Shown: positions 8,461 to 17,868 of the stretch, piece after piece
Layout: each line of letters starts with the position of its first letter
How positions within the stretch are numbered: the stretch's first letter is position 1
Assembly (NCBI GenBank): GCA_017507105.1
Contig: JAFWBM010000027.1
Coordinates: 186,001 to 250,000 of the forward strand
Direction: 5' to 3'
DNA length: 64,000 bases
DNA from: Bacteroidaceae bacterium
GTDB taxonomy: Bacteria; Bacteroidota; Bacteroidia; Bacteroidales; Bacteroidaceae
The notes under the pieces: model-generated
Told to the model about the DNA's origin: nothing
What the model saw: only the letters and a program-made list of their open reading frames with translations
The model's database searches: none
Made by a program: the position numbers and the translations under genes

Positions 8461-10473
8461 TCACTCTGTATCGGCAAACCGTTTTATCACATTATATGCC
8501 GCATATATGCCAAGCTCACCGGCCTTACTAAGATCGGCCACACCCTCTTCTTTATCCCCAAGATATATTAGAGCAAGACCTCTGTTAAAATAGGCTGCAG
8601 CCAATTTGTCGTCAATCTCTATAGCTTTGGTGTAGTCGACAACCGCCGATTTAAAATCGCTGAGTTTGGCATAGACATTACCCCTGTTATAATATGCTGG
8701 TGCAAAATCCGGGAGTGTCTCTATAACGTAATCGAGATCATTCTTTACCATGCGGTAATCTATATTTGGCAATGAGCCCATATCTATTCCAAACTCTTCG
8801 TTCTTGTTTTCCTCACTTGCATTCTTTGATTCAAGTTGTTTGTAGCGTACCATTGCACGCATAAAATAGACAGGCCACATCTCTCCTTCAAGTGTGAACG
8901 CTACATTTAGATCGGCTATTGCTGCATCAAAGTCCTGAACAAGATAGAAATCCAATGCACGACATAATCTATATGAAAGTTCCTCGGGAAAATCTACTAT
9001 GTGCTTCGAATAGCTGTTTATACCTTCGAAATGTCGTTTCACCTCGTCCTCACTTAGGGCACGTTCATCGTTGGTAAGCAACACCTTGCGTGCAAATAAA
9101 CGAACCTTGTTTATATCTTCAACAGGTTTATAAAAGAGGATATCTCCACTGACTTCACGTGGTTGTTCATAATAGGAGAGTACATATATCGGGCGCAGAC
9201 CGACATATACATTTCGGTCTTGCACACGACCTCTGTAGTCCGTTACATAATTCCTTATAGACTCATCGTCTGATACAACCATCTTGTTGTAATTGCGTAC
9301 ATTTCTATCAGAACGTTTACGCACTTTATTTTCTGCAACCTGTATTGTATCTTTATTTGTTGCTACATCAATATTATTAAAGGATGCTGTCTGATATTTG
9401 AGTAACCATAACTCATCGGCCTGTGCTCCTTTGTTATCACCTATTTTGCGGCGTGCCACTGCACGACGCTGATATCCATATTCAAAATTGGGATAATCTT
9501 CCAAAACCCTACTATAGTCGGATATTGCGCCACTCAAATCTCCTGTATTATCACGCAACATTGCACGATTGAAACGAGCCATAGTGTTATCAGGGTCTAT
9601 ATCAAGCACTTTATCAAAATCCTCTATGGCACGATTGTCATCACCGACCTGCATACGCAACAAGCCTCTGTTATAATAACCATAAAAACTCGAAGGATCT
9701 ATATATAGTACCATATCATAATCTTCCATCGCGCCACGCAGATTATTACGATAATAACGTATCAGAGCCCTATTGAGATAGCTATTACTACTTCCCGGCA
9801 TAAGATCTATTGCACGATCCAGGTCCTCCTCTGCTTTATCGTATAACTCATTCTCTGCATAAAGCATAGCACGTGTCGTATAGACATCAGGCGAATACTT
9901 ATCGTATCTGACAGCCTCATCAATCATACGATGAGCCATAAGCGAATCACCTTGTTTCACCGCAACTTGTGTACGTAACATGTATGCATCAACATTACGT
10001 GGAGAAAAAACCAACATTGAATCGATGACAGAGGCTGCACCACCCCAATCCTCACGTCTTACAGCTGTCACTGCAAGATTCTGCCACACATTTGCATTCT
10101 GAGGATCATACTTGATTGCCATACGAAAATCGCTCTCGGCATCTATATACTTCTGCAAACTTGCACGACACAATCCACGCAACTGATAACTGCGTGACAC
10201 ATATGGATTACGTTCTATCGAGAGAGTCAAATCATCTTCGGCACCCGTATAATCTTCTAGATAATACTTGGCCAACCCTCTGAAAAAATAGGGCTCGTAA
10301 AGGTAGGGACGCGACGCAATAACACGGTTAAAATACTGTATAGAAAGGACATAATCCTCGAAATAGAGTGCATTGCGCCCTATTATCATAACCTGTTCTG
10401 TGTTAAGCTGAGCCGTTGAAGATAACGGAGCCAACAGCAGAAGAGCTATTATAAAAGACTTGAAAAGCCTCAT
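8461..10473 (-). CDS. Exported tetratricopeptide-repeat protein
   Basis: 670 residues with a signal peptide (about 1-21, ending STAQ). Roughly ten TPR units fill residues 25-370 (for example FRGLAKYYLEDYTGAEDDL), then a charged linker (about 380-480) without clear repeats, then further TPRs at the C-terminus (YYNRGNVYAKLSDFKSAVVD). TPR superhelices bind peptides or partner proteins; the periplasmic partner is unknown. The ATG overlaps the def stop as ATGA, so it is translationally coupled to def and probably in the ruvX-def operon. No catalytic motif is visible. Confidence 0.85.
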   Translation of the reverse strand: MRLFKSFIIALLLLAPLSSTAQLNTEQVMIIGRNALYFEDYVLSIQYFNRVIASRPYLYEPYFFRGLAKYYLEDYTGAEDDLTLSIERNPYVSRSYQLRGLCRASLQKYIDAESDFRMAIKYDPQNANVWQNLAVTAVRREDWGGAASVIDSMLVFSPRNVDAYMLRTQVAVKQGDSLMAHRMIDEAVRYDKYSPDVYTTRAMLYAENELYDKAEEDLDRAIDLMPGSSNSYLNRALIRYYRNNLRGAMEDYDMVLYIDPSSFYGYYNRGLLRMQVGDDNRAIEDFDKVLDIDPDNTMARFNRAMLRDNTGDLSGAISDYSRVLEDYPNFEYGYQRRAVARRKIGDNKGAQADELWLLKYQTASFNNIDVATNKDTIQVAENKVRKRSDRNVRNYNKMVVSDDESIRNYVTDYRGRVQDRNVYVGLRPIYVLSYYEQPREVSGDILFYKPVEDINKVRLFARKVLLTNDERALSEDEVKRHFEGINSYSKHIVDFPEELSYRLCRALDFYLVQDFDAAIADLNVAFTLEGEMWPVYFMRAMVRYKQLESKNASEENKNEEFGIDMGSLPNIDYRMVKNDLDYVIETLPDFAPAYYNRGNVYAKLSDFKSAVVDYTKAIEIDDKLAAAYFNRGLALIYLGDKEEGVADLSKAGELGIYAAYNVIKRFADTE

Positions 10474-11027
10474 TTAAGAACTCTCTTGGTTTTATATGCA
10501 CAATGTGCCTTTCCTTTCAGAAGTCCCATAAGACGATTCTTGTTCATTTGTCGGCGTAAAGGTGACAGACGGTCAACAAAAACCTTACCCTCCAGATGGT
10601 CGAACTCATGTTGCATCACACGTGCAAGATATCCTTCCACCCATTCATCATGCTCCTGGAAGTTTTCGTCCATGTATTGTACATGAATCTTTGTGGGACG
10701 TGTAACCTTTTCATGTATTCCGGGGACACTGAGACAACCCTCCTCCATAGAATCGGTCTCGTCGGAAGTCTCTATTATATGTGCATTAATATATACTTTT
10801 CTAAAATCCTTAAACTCGGGAAAATCCTCGGCCAATGGATCAAGATCTACTATCACCAGACGTATCGGAAGTCCAATCTGTGGCGCCGCAAGACCAATTC
10901 CCTCGGCCTGTGCAAGTGTATCGAACATATCTTGAACAAGTTTATCAAGCTCGGGGTAATCGGGAGTTATATCCTCGGCAACTTTCCTTAAAACACTCTG
11001 TCCGTATAAATAAATGGGTAGTATCAT
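10470..11027 (-). CDS. def: Peptide deformylase
   Basis: 185 residues. All three family motifs are present: GIGLAAPQ (43-50), EGCLS (96-100) and QHEFDH (139-144), giving metal ligands Cys98, His140 and His144 and catalytic Glu141. It removes the formyl group from the initiator Met of nascent proteins, usually with Fe(II). It lies 24 bp after ruvX and overlaps the TPR gene by 4 bp, so the three are probably cotranscribed. Confidence 0.98.
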   Translation of the reverse strand: MILPIYLYGQSVLRKVAEDITPDYPELDKLVQDMFDTLAQAEGIGLAAPQIGLPIRLVIVDLDPLAEDFPEFKDFRKVYINAHIIETSDETDSMEEGCLSVPGIHEKVTRPTKIHVQYMDENFQEHDEWVEGYLARVMQHEFDHLEGKVFVDRLSPLRRQMNKNRLMGLLKGKAHCAYKTKRVLK

Positions 11028-11051
11028 ATTTACTATGTTTATTATCGTTGT

Positions 11052-11477
11052 TTATCTTGAGTTTCTCATTCTTCTGCTTTCCATAAAAGACTGCAATATT
11101 ATGGTCGCACTTATCTCGTCTACCAATTCTTTGTTGCGTCTAGCCATTTTTCCTATACCCGACTGCAAAATAGCCTGATGAGCCAACACCGAGGTAAATC
11201 TCTCATCGTAATACTCCACAGGAACATCCACAAGTTTACGCAATCGGTTAACAAAAGGCTCGATACGCAGCATATTTTCCGACAATTGATTATTCATCTG
11301 CTTAGGCAATCCTACAACTATAAGTTCCACCGGTTCACGTTTCATATAATCGAGTATATATTGTATGACAGTTGTCGTTTCAACTGTAGCCAAACCACCG
11401 GCTATAAGCTGTAGTTCATCAGTCACAGCCAATCCGGTGCGACGTTTACCATAATCTACAGCCAATATTCTTGCCAT
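11052..11477 (-). CDS. ruvX: YqgF/RuvX family putative pre-16S rRNA nuclease / Holliday junction resolvase
   Basis: 141 residues, family length. RNase H-like fold with ILAVDYGKRRTGLAV at the N-terminus (first catalytic Asp), VVGLPKQMN in the middle, YYDERFTSV (conserved Glu) and a final DEISATIILQSF segment with the third acidic site. Members mature the 5' end of 16S rRNA in some bacteria and were first predicted as resolvases. First gene of the ruvX-def-TPR unit, with a -7 element about 70 bp upstream. Confidence 0.93.
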   Translation of the reverse strand: MARILAVDYGKRRTGLAVTDELQLIAGGLATVETTTVIQYILDYMKREPVELIVVGLPKQMNNQLSENMLRIEPFVNRLRKLVDVPVEYYDERFTSVLAHQAILQSGIGKMARRNKELVDEISATIILQSFMESRRMRNSR

Positions 11478-11546
11478 ACCCTACACTAACTTAACTTTAT
11501 GAGTTACATGCAACAAGCCTTTGCACTTTTATTTAAAACTAAAGTG

Positions 11547-11554
11547 CAAAGATA
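11547..11554 (-). promoter_or_regulatory. -7 promoter element for ruvX-def-TPR operon
   Basis: The minus strand reads TATCTTTG, a consensus -7 element, about 70 bp before the ruvX ATG. The upstream -33 is not a clear TTTG at 19-21 bp. Confidence 0.45.
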
Positions 11555-11629
11555 GCCAAATAAGCCGGAATACATTAATAAAAGAGGTAAAAAAATGTTA
11601 TATCACAAAAGCATCTTAAACTCTTTTAA

Positions 11630-12049
11630 TCATTTATCCCTACTATTACCATAGAGGTGGAACATACGCTCCATTAGTACCCACTTTTCATCGGATGATG
11701 CCCCGGGAGGTGCAACCTGGAACTCGGCCATATAATCTTCCCACTCCTGCTGACGAGGTAAAGTAGCCAAACGTGCCATAGCGCTACTCCAATCGAAATC
11801 CACAGGAGTCTCTACAATCATAAATAGACGTGTACCCACAATGTATATCTCCATCTCAAGTATACCAACCTCGCGTATACCATCAAGAATCTCGGTCCAA
11901 GCCTCACCCTCGCTGTGACGTTTACGGTACTCGGCAATAAGTTCGGGGTTGTCTTTCAAGTCGAGTGTCTGACAATACCTTTTGACCGGAACTTTATACT
12001 CTTGCACTCTGTATCCTTGCAATTTAGAATCGCTCATAGTATTCATCAT
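11630..12049 (-). CDS. L-rhamnose mutarotase family protein
   Basis: 139 residues. The RhaM/RhaU dimeric alpha-beta barrel is recognisable: KRYCQTLDLKDNPELIAEYR with conserved Tyr, RHSEG, GILEMEIYIVGTRLFMIVE and a C-terminal WVLMERMFHL. The family interconverts alpha and beta anomers of L-rhamnose or related deoxy sugars. Typical members are about 105 residues; the N-terminal 15 residues may be extension, and Met5 is an alternative start. No rhamnose catabolic genes are adjacent, so the substrate (rhamnose or fucose type) is uncertain. Confidence 0.85.
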   Translation of the reverse strand: MMNTMSDSKLQGYRVQEYKVPVKRYCQTLDLKDNPELIAEYRKRHSEGEAWTEILDGIREVGILEMEIYIVGTRLFMIVETPVDFDWSSAMARLATLPRQQEWEDYMAEFQVAPPGASSDEKWVLMERMFHLYGNSRDK

Positions 12050-12128
12050 TATTTAATAATATATCTGCAAAAATAGCAGAAAATTCTATATAAAAAAAGA
12101 ATTGGCTGATAAGGTTCACATATATAAC

Positions 12129-12158
12129 AAACAGGCTGCAAGCGCTTGCAGCCTGTTT
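12129..12158. terminator. Hairpin terminator after the SPOR lipoprotein gene
   Basis: A perfect 30-nt palindrome (15-bp arms, no loop) lies 26 bp beyond the stop of the minus-strand gene at 12185, with T-rich minus-strand sequence after it. Confidence 0.75.
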
Positions 12159-12184
12159 ATTATAGCTCTATATAATTTGTTTTA

Positions 12185-12682
12185 TTATTTATTATAGAGT
12201 AACCACGCCTTTTGGAAGTCGGCATCACCGGGATGATTAGCCTTGAACTGTGCACGCGCCTCTGCAGCCTTTTGTCTATCATCGTAAGAAGCACACACAA
12301 CACGGTACATTCCTGTTGCAGGATTCTGAACAACAAAAGCATTATATCCCTCAGACACAAGTGTACCTTTAAGGGCCTCGGCATTTGTCTTTGAAACAAA
12401 ACTGCCACATACAACACTAAAAGCCTTTAAAGAACCTTGTTCACCTACAGCAAGCACCACCTTCTCTTCGCGATAGGTCTGATCGACAGATGAAGGAGAA
12501 GCTGTTGTTGTTGATACAGGAGCAATTTCAATGGCATCTGTTGCCTGTACAGAGCCCTGCGCAAGTTCTTGCTGTTTAGCCTGATCATAGGCAGCCTTAT
12601 ACTGACTCTCTTTTGAAGACTTACAAGAGCCAAGAGTAAAAAGCATAGCTGCAGCAAGTCCGAACACTAAAAATTTCTTCAT
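12185..12682 (-). CDS. SPOR-domain lipoprotein
   Basis: 165 residues. Lipoprotein signal with Cys20 in FTLGSC, then a Gln/Ala-rich linker and a C-terminal SPOR domain (about 84-160): SLKAFSVVCGSFVSKTNAEAL and GMYRVVCASYDDRQKAAEA. SPOR domains bind denuded glycan strands of septal peptidoglycan, so a role at division sites in the periplasm is plausible. Single-gene unit ended by the palindrome at 12129-12158. A TATTTTTG element near 12725 may be its -7. Confidence 0.88.
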   Translation of the reverse strand: MKKFLVFGLAAAMLFTLGSCKSSKESQYKAAYDQAKQQELAQGSVQATDAIEIAPVSTTTASPSSVDQTYREEKVVLAVGEQGSLKAFSVVCGSFVSKTNAEALKGTLVSEGYNAFVVQNPATGMYRVVCASYDDRQKAAEARAQFKANHPGDADFQKAWLLYNK

Positions 12683-12837
12683 ATTATACAGTTTAAATTA
12701 AAATATTGCAATTGTTTTTTCTTTGCAAAAATAGCAAGAAAAGCGTAAATCCAGATATAAGCACACAACTTTTTATCATTTTTACATTAAAATGATTATC
12801 TTAGCACATATCTTTTTATTAATGGAATATAATATAG

Positions 12838-14181
12838 ATGAAAAACAGGACAAACATCGTAATTCTTACTCTGATAGTGGCAATACTATGCGGTTGTAAA
12901 AGCAAAAGAACCATAACAACAGAGAAGAGCAAGAATCCCACCGAAGCAGTTTTATACAGCGACTATTTCACCAATGGTACAATGCGATACGACTTCTATC
13001 ATTCGGGTGACAGTGATGAAGAGTATTACACCTTTGACTGTGTTAAAAGAGAGGGAGCATGGGCCGGTTCCAAAATTGCATTGATAAACCCATTTGACTA
13101 TGGTGAACAGTTCTTTCGAATAATTGATGCCAAGAGCAATAAGATTATATTCAAGAACAACTATTGTACACTGTTCAACGAGTGGCAGACAACACCGGAG
13201 GCAGCCACAATACACCGTTCATTCCCCGAAGGAGTAATATTCCCCGAGCCTAAGAATGATTTTATCATAGAGATATATGCACGCAACAAGATAACAAAAG
13301 AGATGGAGAAGAAACACTCACATCTTGTAAAAGTTACAGACTACAACATAAGACCTTACCGTTCGTTATACAGCAGTGTTGAGATACATATCGGAGGTAA
13401 TATAGAGAATTGTTTGGATATAGTATTGTTGCCAGACGGATTTACAACAGACGAGAAGGATAAGTTCATGGCAGCATGCGAAATGTGGTGCAGTTCACTC
13501 TTTACCTATTCCCCTTTCAAGGAGAACAAGAACCGTATAAACATTCGTGCAGTGTGGGCAGCATCAGACGATTCGGGAATAAGTGAACCGGGACATGGTA
13601 AATGGCATAATACACTGCTGAATGTAGAGTTCTTTACTTTCGGAAGTGAGCGTTATCAGATGACATCAGAGTTCCAGACTGTACGCGACCTTGCATCGAA
13701 AGTTCCATATGAGAGCATATTTATATTAACGAATACCGACAAGTATGGCGGTGGCGGAATATACAATTTTTATGGACTGGGATCGGCTGGAAAGACAGGA
13801 CGTACAGGCGAAGTTTATGTTCATGAGTTTGGTCACTCCCTTATGGGGCTGGGTGATGAATATGTTGAGGTAGGAAATACAGTGAGCGCCATGTATCCGG
13901 CAGACAAAGAACCTTGGGAAGCCAACCTTACAACCTTTGTTAACTTCAATGGCAAATGGGAGAATATGATTTCCCAAGATACACCCATACCAACTCCATT
14001 TGAAGAGGGCATGTTAACCATGCCTCAAGAAAAGCTCACTATTGGTGCTTATGAAGGTGGAGGTTATCTAGAGAGAGGCATATACCGCCCGACTCCACAA
14101 TGTATGATGAACCAACTAAGAGACTTCTGTCCGGTGTGTCAAAAAGCAATAATTGAATATCTCAATTATTTGTGTCAATAA
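12838..14181 (+). CDS. Peptidase M64 family zinc metalloprotease lipoprotein
   Basis: 447 residues. Lipoprotein signal with Cys20 (LCGC). The N-terminal beta domain (about 30-170) is typical of M64 proteins; the catalytic domain starts near IHIGGNIENCLDIVLLPDGF and contains HEFGH (329-333) followed by LGDEY (338-342), the extended zinc-binding motif. The family is named after Clostridium ramosum IgA peptidase, but most members have unknown substrates. Cell-envelope anchoring suggests degradation of external proteins or glycoproteins. It stands alone between divergent and convergent neighbours and ends at a strong hairpin. Confidence 0.9.
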   Translation: MKNRTNIVILTLIVAILCGCKSKRTITTEKSKNPTEAVLYSDYFTNGTMRYDFYHSGDSDEEYYTFDCVKREGAWAGSKIALINPFDYGEQFFRIIDAKSNKIIFKNNYCTLFNEWQTTPEAATIHRSFPEGVIFPEPKNDFIIEIYARNKITKEMEKKHSHLVKVTDYNIRPYRSLYSSVEIHIGGNIENCLDIVLLPDGFTTDEKDKFMAACEMWCSSLFTYSPFKENKNRINIRAVWAASDDSGISEPGHGKWHNTLLNVEFFTFGSERYQMTSEFQTVRDLASKVPYESIFILTNTDKYGGGGIYNFYGLGSAGKTGRTGEVYVHEFGHSLMGLGDEYVEVGNTVSAMYPADKEPWEANLTTFVNFNGKWENMISQDTPIPTPFEEGMLTMPQEKLTIGAYEGGGYLERGIYRPTPQCMMNQLRDFCPVCQKAIIEYLNYLCQ

Positions 14182-14182
14182 T

Positions 14183-14234
14183 GTAACTAAAAACGATAAG
14201 CATCAAAAAAATAGCGCTTCTCGTTTTTAGTTAC
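14183..14234. terminator. Bidirectional terminator between M64 peptidase and convergent lipoprotein gene
   Basis: 14-nt perfect arms (14183-14196 and 14221-14234) with A/T-rich flanks lie between the stop of the plus-strand gene (14181) and the stop of the minus-strand gene (14248). Confidence 0.8.
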
Positions 14235-14247
14235 ATTTATTAATCCT

Positions 14248-15156
14248 CTACTTCAGATATTCTATTGTAAGTCTCATACCTGTAGGTAACTTTGCACTTA
14301 TGGGATAGCCTGCTGAATCAAACTCCCATACTGCTTCAGGCAGATTTATGCTACGTATGCCCAACATATCAAATGTTGCAAGTTGAAACATCGGTTCAAG
14401 TGCCACCTCATTACCTGCAACATCACGTTCGATTATCCAATATCCCAATAATCCCGAAATATCTATATTTGTATTATTTATATATTCAGTATAGCGATAT
14501 AACCCTTCATTGCTCTCTCCTCTCTCTTCTGCATCTATATAACTCCAGCCTGTAACATTACCATAACGATCGCGCAAAAGGGTATATATATTACCATTAT
14601 CAAAATAGGCCTTGTTAAGATTACCATAACGATTGCGCAAAAGGGTATATATATTACCATTATCAAAATAGGGCTTGTTATGAGTAGCATATGAATATTC
14701 ACATTCAAATGGTCCAAAACTTAATATAGTTCCGTCATTATTAAAAAGACCATAAAAAGAGTATTTAACATAATCGTTCCACTCCGCAAACTCGGGAAAT
14801 TCTATCTGCGCATGGTACTCAATTCTTAATCCATTATTTTTTGTATAGAAGTAATAATTATCAAATGTCACTCTCTTCTTATACATTCTTTTATTTTTAG
14901 GATTTATAACATGACGCACTATATTGCCATGAATATTCTTTATTCGATTATGGGCATCATACTCGAAACGATATTCCCAATTATACTCTCTTCCTTTGTT
15001 ATCAACGGTATCCATTCTTATACACTCTACCATTCTAAACACATCGGCAGGCAGAGCCTTATAAGAAGAGAGTGCCTTGTCGGCATTATAATCATCATGA
15101 CTGCTATTACATGCAAGCACAAACAAAACTAAAAGTAGTATCAGACATTTTTTCAT
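14248..15156 (-). CDS. Hypothetical lipoprotein with a 21-residue internal duplication
   Basis: 302 residues with a lipoprotein signal (VLACN, Cys16). The rest is beta-rich and Tyr/Asn-rich. Segments such as EYDAHNRIKNIHG and NRYGN/DRYGN resemble YD/RHS-type repeat units, but I do not recognise a family. Two tandem 21-residue units, YFDNGNIYTLLRNRYGN and YFDNGNIYTLLRDRYGN, come from a 63-bp duplication at 14558-14683. Function unknown. The other end faces the cbpA-like gene divergently. Confidence 0.7.
   Translation of the reverse strand: MKKCLILLLVLFVLACNSSHDDYNADKALSSYKALPADVFRMVECIRMDTVDNKGREYNWEYRFEYDAHNRIKNIHGNIVRHVINPKNKRMYKKRVTFDNYYFYTKNNGLRIEYHAQIEFPEFAEWNDYVKYSFYGLFNNDGTILSFGPFECEYSYATHNKPYFDNGNIYTLLRNRYGNLNKAYFDNGNIYTLLRDRYGNVTGWSYIDAEERGESNEGLYRYTEYINNTNIDISGLLGYWIIERDVAGNEVALEPMFQLATFDMLGIRSINLPEAVWEFDSAGYPISAKLPTGMRLTIEYLK
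14558..14683. repeat. Tandem 63-bp duplication inside a lipoprotein gene
   Basis: Two adjacent 63-bp copies (14558-14620, 14621-14683) differ at only a few bases and keep the reading frame, adding 21 residues. Near-identity suggests a recent event. Confidence 0.9.
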
Positions 15157-15243
15157 ACCGTTTTTTTGATTTTGACACGCGAATATAGGTCAAAATAGAG
15201 ATAAATGCCAAAATAACGGAACAAAAAAAGAGATTCAACCGTT

Positions 15244-15260
15244 TTGGCATGCTATTTGTT
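15244..15260 (+). promoter_or_regulatory. -24/-12-like promoter element upstream of the cbpA-like gene
   Basis: TTGGCATGCTATTTGTT resembles a sigma-54 promoter (TTGGCACG-N4-TTGC), with GG and GT separated by 10 bp. It lies about 30 bp before the ATG and closely matches the element upstream of groES (40643-40659). Assignment to sigma-54 is inference. Confidence 0.45.
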
Positions 15261-15291
15261 GTTTATTCTACAGAAAAGAAAGGAGGAAACA

Positions 15292-16212
15292 ATGTCATTC
15301 ATAGATTACTACAAGGTATTAGGAGTAGAACGTAACGCTACACAAGATGATATAAGAAAGGCCTATAGAAAATTGGCAAAGAAATATCATCCTGATGTAA
15401 ACGACAGTGACCCACAGGCCAAACAACGCTTTCAGGAAGTAAACGAAGCCAATGAAGTGTTAAGCGACCCGGAAAAGCGTAAAAAATATGATGAATATGG
15501 TGAGAACTGGCGTCATGCCGATGAGTTTGAGGCACAAAGGGAGCAATATGGGCAAGGTGGTTTTGGAGGATTTGACTTTGGAGGATTTGGAGGATTCGGA
15601 GATTTCAGCCGTAGCGCCGGTAACACTGGGGGATTCAGTGACTTTTTTGAAAGCCTGTTCGGTGGTGCACGTGGTTTCAATAGTCATGGAGCACAGCGCT
15701 CTACTACCGGACATGACCTGCAGACAGAGTTGACCTTGTCGTTACACGAGGCAGCACATACACATAAACGTGTAATAAACATCAATGGGAACAGCATACG
15801 TCTTACTATACCCGCCGGAATAGCCGAGGGACAGAAGATTCGTCTTAAAGGTCAAGGAGGTGAGGGAAGAAAAGGAGGTACACGTGGCGACCTTTATATC
15901 ACATTCCATATAAAGCCTGATACACAGTTTACGCGAGAAGGAGACAACCTACACACTACACTTACAGTAGATCTTTATACACTTCTTCTGGGAGGAGAAA
16001 TTGTTGTACCCACACTCGAGAACAGCGTGCGTATGCATATTAAACCCGGTACACAATCGGGTAGCAGACTACGTTTACGAGGTAAAGGATTCCCTAAATA
16101 TAAAAAGGATGACGAACATGGCGATCTTATAGTAACACTGAAAGTGGAACTGCCAACCCTTAACGAGCGTCAAAAGGAGCTACTGGCAGAAATGAGAAAG
16201 CATCAGGATTAA
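15292..16212 (+). CDS. CbpA-type DnaJ co-chaperone (no zinc finger)
   Basis: 306 residues. The ATG at 15292 is preferred over an upstream ATG at 15250 because AAAGGAGG lies just before it and the protein then begins with the J domain. J domain 4-70 with HPD at 33-35; Gly/Phe-rich segment about 85-125; C-terminal substrate-binding domains about 145-295 ([21 protein letters not shown]). The CxxCxGxG zinc finger is absent, so it is CbpA-like rather than DnaJ. It stimulates DnaK ATPase and delivers substrates. The usual MerR-like CbpM partner is not adjacent. Confidence 0.92.
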   Translation: MSFIDYYKVLGVERNATQDDIRKAYRKLAKKYHPDVNDSDPQAKQRFQEVNEANEVLSDPEKRKKYDEYGENWRHADEFEAQREQYGQGGFGGFDFGGFGGFGDFSRSAGNTGGFSDFFESLFGGARGFNSHGAQRSTTGHDLQTELTLSLHEAAHTHKRVININGNSIRLTIPAGIAEGQKIRLKGQGGEGRKGGTRGDLYITFHIKPDTQFTREGDNLHTTLTVDLYTLLLGGEIVVPTLENSVRMHIKPGTQSGSRLRLRGKGFPKYKKDDEHGDLIVTLKVELPTLNERQKELLAEMRKHQD

Positions 16213-16234
16213 TAAAATTCTGATGCTTTCTCAT
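16192..16234. terminator. Terminator overlapping the cbpA-like 3' end
   Basis: 15-nt perfect arms (16192-16206, 16220-16234) start inside the last codons of the plus-strand gene (stop 16210-16212) and lie before the convergent tspO-like stop at 16259. Confidence 0.8.
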
Positions 16235-16258
16235 TTACCCAAATACAAGCGACTTCTA

Positions 16259-16723
16259 TTAATTATAGATCATTATATATCCATTTAAATATGTTGCAAA
16301 CATAAGCCAAATGACATATGGCAAAAAGAGCCATGCTGAAGGTTTATTCACAACAAATGCACCTACAATATAGAGTAAGGCAAACATATCCAACAATATT
16401 ATATCCATAAAACCTATTAACGGATCCTGCAGATAGAAGAAGAAAAAACTCCACATTATATTAAGTGCCAACTGAATGACAAAGAGTACATAAAGAACTG
16501 TTGCATAGAGGGTACGAACACCGGCTAAAAGACCGACTGAAATTCCCATAAGTATGTATAACAACGTCCATGCCACAGGAAAGAGCCAATTGGGAGGAGA
16601 GAGAGGAGAACGCACCAATGTAGGATACCACTCTACAATCGATTCACTTTGCAATAGACTGGACAAATAGCCTAAAACAAGACACAAGACAACCCAGATA
16701 GCAACAGAGAGAGATTTTTTCAT
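16259..16723 (-). CDS. TspO/MBR family membrane protein
   Basis: 154 residues with five predicted membrane helices, the family length and topology. Signature residues are present: SPPNWLFPVAWTLLYILMG near 42-60, LNIMWSFFFF near 87-96 and LPYVIWLMFATYLN near 133-146. TspO proteins bind porphyrins and related ligands in the membrane and are linked to stress responses and tetrapyrrole handling; the precise role in Bacteroidota is unsettled. Possibly transcribed after the mscS-type gene, though a 166-bp gap separates them. Confidence 0.92.
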   Translation of the reverse strand: MKKSLSVAIWVVLCLVLGYLSSLLQSESIVEWYPTLVRSPLSPPNWLFPVAWTLLYILMGISVGLLAGVRTLYATVLYVLFVIQLALNIMWSFFFFYLQDPLIGFMDIILLDMFALLYIVGAFVVNKPSAWLFLPYVIWLMFATYLNGYIMIYN

Positions 16724-16889
16724 AAAGCTTTTTTTATAGAATAAACAATATACTCATAATATTGTTTTATACTATATGAAAGTTTAAAGCTGCAGATTCT
16801 ATCTTAACAATTACATGGGATGCGATACAAGAGTTTGCATCGCATCCGAAAAGTATATCTTTATAGATTATATATCTTTAATAACAAAT

Positions 16890-17813
16890 CTATCCTTGTT
16901 TCTCTTGATTTACATTAATGGTAAATGTCTGATATGGGAAGTTAAGTCCGCGTTTAGGAAGTGTCTCATATATATTCTTATTCATATCATAGTATATACC
17001 CCAATAGTCTTCTTGTTTGGCCCATACACGCAAAACGATATTAATAGAACTTGCACCGAGTGATGATAATCCTATAAAATGTTTGGGGGACTTAAGTATA
17101 CGCGCATCTGCTGCGACTAGTTCCTCTATAACAGCTTTAGCTTTCTCATAGTCATCACCATAAGAGATGCTAAAACTGAAATCTACACGACGTAGTTCTT
17201 CACGAGAGTAGTTGTTTACAATACCTGTAGACATTGGACCGTTTGGAACAAGAATAATTTTGTTATCTCCGGTCTTGAGTACTGTATTAAAAATCTGAAT
17301 CTCCTTAACCACACCTGATTGTCCTTGTGCCTCGATAAAGTCACCTACTTTATAGGGACGGAACAGCAGAATCATTACTCCACCGGCAAAGTTCTGCAAT
17401 GTACCGCTGAGAGCCATACCTATAGCTACTCCTGCCGAAGCGAACAGAGCAATAAACGAAGAAGTATCAATACCGAAAATACTTATTACCATAACAACAA
17501 GGGTAATAAGCAGAACCACATCAATAAGGCTTGTCAGAAATGATTGTACTGTCTCGTTGGTCTTTCTTTTCTGCATAATCATTTTGGCAAAATTGAGAAG
17601 ACGTTTTGTTATCCAACGTCCCACAAACCACAAAATAGAGACTTCTACAAGTTTTATACAAAATGATATACAGGATTTTGTAACAATCTCCAATATTTCA
17701 GGTATTGTATATCCCGAGAGTGCAGCAATAGCATCTTTTGCAGTAGGTGTTATAGATGCAACAGAATCTGAAACCTCCACTGCTGATACAAAAATCGACA
17801 ATATATTAATCAT
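16890..17813 (-). CDS. Small-conductance mechanosensitive channel, MscS family
   Basis: 307 residues. Three membrane helices: about 42-66, 90-113 and the pore helix 120-150 (ASAGVAIGMALSGTLQNFAG) with the Gly/Ala packing pattern of TM3. The beta domain follows with YKVGDFIEAQGQSGVVKEI and the mixed C-terminal domain with VPNGPMSTGIVNNYS. It opens under membrane tension to release solutes on hypo-osmotic shock. Downstream of bcp by 55 bp on the same strand, possibly the last gene of the GH16-cyclophilin-bcp run. Confidence 0.94.
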   Translation of the reverse strand: MINILSIFVSAVEVSDSVASITPTAKDAIAALSGYTIPEILEIVTKSCISFCIKLVEVSILWFVGRWITKRLLNFAKMIMQKRKTNETVQSFLTSLIDVVLLITLVVMVISIFGIDTSSFIALFASAGVAIGMALSGTLQNFAGGVMILLFRPYKVGDFIEAQGQSGVVKEIQIFNTVLKTGDNKIILVPNGPMSTGIVNNYSREELRRVDFSFSISYGDDYEKAKAVIEELVAADARILKSPKHFIGLSSLGASSINIVLRVWAKQEDYWGIYYDMNKNIYETLPKRGLNFPYQTFTINVNQEKQG

Positions 17814-17868
17814 AATAGTTTTGCATTTAATTTAAATATCTCTCTATTAAGGATAAGTAAACAATTCT

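Noticed and set aside
15250-15292. Upstream ATG of the cbpA-like gene
   Set aside because: No Shine-Dalgarno sequence, a non-J-domain extension, and overlap with the promoter-like element; AAAGGAGG before 15292 decides the start.
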